A program made the translations under genes and the position numbers. DNA of 28,382 nt from positions 1 to 28,382 of the IMG/VR virus record IMGVR_UViG_3300031215_000056; one strand, given 5' to 3'. This stretch comes from a virus. Below are positions 28,037-28,382 of this stretch, piece after piece; the first letter of the stretch is position 1; every line of letters starts with the position of its first letter. A model generated the notes under the pieces. That model ran no database searches. It saw only the letters and a list, made by a program, of their open reading frames with translations, and was not told the origin of the DNA.

Positions 28037-28382
28037 ATGGATGACCAGCTCTCACTATTCCAGACCGCCAAAGATGCCCCCGAGGTCGCAGAGCTCATTC
28101 GCATCCTGGATAACCGAGGCTGGCTCACAGCTGCGCAAATCTCCCAAGCCACCGGCATCAGCGACCGCAAGATCCGCAGCATCGCCAGCGCCACGCCCAA
28201 GATTTTGAGCTACCCAGGCAGCCCCGGCTACAGACTCACCCACCAAGCCAGCCGCGAAGAGATCGACGCCGCAGTCACCCTAAAAACCCAAGGGCAAGCC
28301 ATGATTGCCCGCTACGTAGCCCTACTCAACGAGCATCGCTACGGCCAAGGCACTTTCCGAGACCCCGCAAGCAGCTCCTACG
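28037..28382 (+). CDS. Winged-helix phage protein (partial, C-terminus outside window)
   Basis: Opens at ATG 28037 and remains open to the window edge (115 residues). LIRILDNRGWLTAAQISQAT, then GISDRKIRSIASATPKILS and PGYRLTHQASREEID form a winged-helix DNA-binding domain of the type common in phage early regions. A C-terminal helix (QGQAMIARYVALLNEHRYG) follows. GC-rich like the early genes before the moron cassette. Probably a regulator or replication helper. Confidence 0.75.
   Translation, partial: MDDQLSLFQTAKDAPEVAELIRILDNRGWLTAAQISQATGISDRKIRSIASATPKILSYPGSPGYRLTHQASREEIDAAVTLKTQGQAMIARYVALLNEHRYGQGTFRDPASSSY

Noticed and set aside
1-28382. Search for Mu-type ends, an invertible tail-fibre segment and a mom-like gene
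   Set aside because: No terminal TG/CA ends with flanking repeats, no invertase or inverted fibre genes, and no mom-like sequence seen; they may lie outside the window.
1-28382. tRNA or rRNA genes
   Set aside because: No cloverleaf with conserved TTCRA arm or rRNA signature noticed; the DNA is almost fully coding.

Overview
The window is most of a Mu-type transposable prophage (or phage genome). The evidence is a MuA-like DDE transposase, a MuB-like AAA+ ATPase, a DUF3164 protein, and a Mu-style head cluster: gp27/gp28-like terminase, gp29-like DUF935 portal, I/Z-like protease-scaffold and major capsid. The tail genes seen are a tail-tube-like protein and small connector/terminator proteins, and no contractile sheath is visible. 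The particle is therefore probably a siphovirus, like the B3/D3112 group, rather than a Mu-like myovirus (inference). The host looks like a GC-rich diderm: two lipobox proteins sit in the lysis region, and most genes lack a Shine-Dalgarno sequence. The style resembles Verrucomicrobiota/Opitutae, but that is an impression. Neither prophage end is inside the window; it cuts a tail gene at the left edge and an early winged-helix gene at the right edge.

Layout. The genome is divergent around a control region at about 20,074-20,691. Rightward (+) lie the early genes: a Ner/Cro-like HTH protein, a MerR/excisionase-like HTH protein, a small membrane protein, a DUF551-like protein, a ParB-like protein, transposase A, ATPase B, a second DUF551-like protein, DUF3164 and a small unknown protein. 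After these come an AT-rich two-gene cassette with its own promoter, a small membrane protein and a winged-helix protein. Leftward (-) lies first a regulatory operon (Zn-ribbon membrane protein, acidic protein, HTH repressor, ASCH protein, basic protein, Zn-ribbon protein) ending in a strong intrinsic terminator at 18,385-18,420. It is followed by the lysis region (alpha/beta-hydrolase, cysteine-peptidase-like protein, two lipoproteins, membrane/coiled-coil protein), then DNA packaging, head, connector and tail genes. The last complete gene on this side is a large SGNH/GDSL esterase-like appendage protein with a Sec signal peptide.

How it fits together. A 68-residue repressor probably controls a leftward promoter carrying two GTGCA-N4-TGCAC operators. 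The Ner-like protein probably acts on the central palindrome. A and B replicate the genome by transposition, and the late operon builds and releases the particle.

Most unusual signals. (1) Four intergenic elements in the late operon are built from 9-bp units starting with GATC, giving GATC sites exactly 9 bp apart. One lies directly upstream of a phage-encoded Dam-family adenine methyltransferase, and one forms a perfect 13-bp hairpin. (2) Heptanucleotide repeat tracts lie on both sides of the tail-tube gene. (3) The transposase has Glu where MuA has its second catalytic Asp. (4) The likely tail appendage esterase has a signal peptide. (5) The lysis region has no recognisable classical endolysin.
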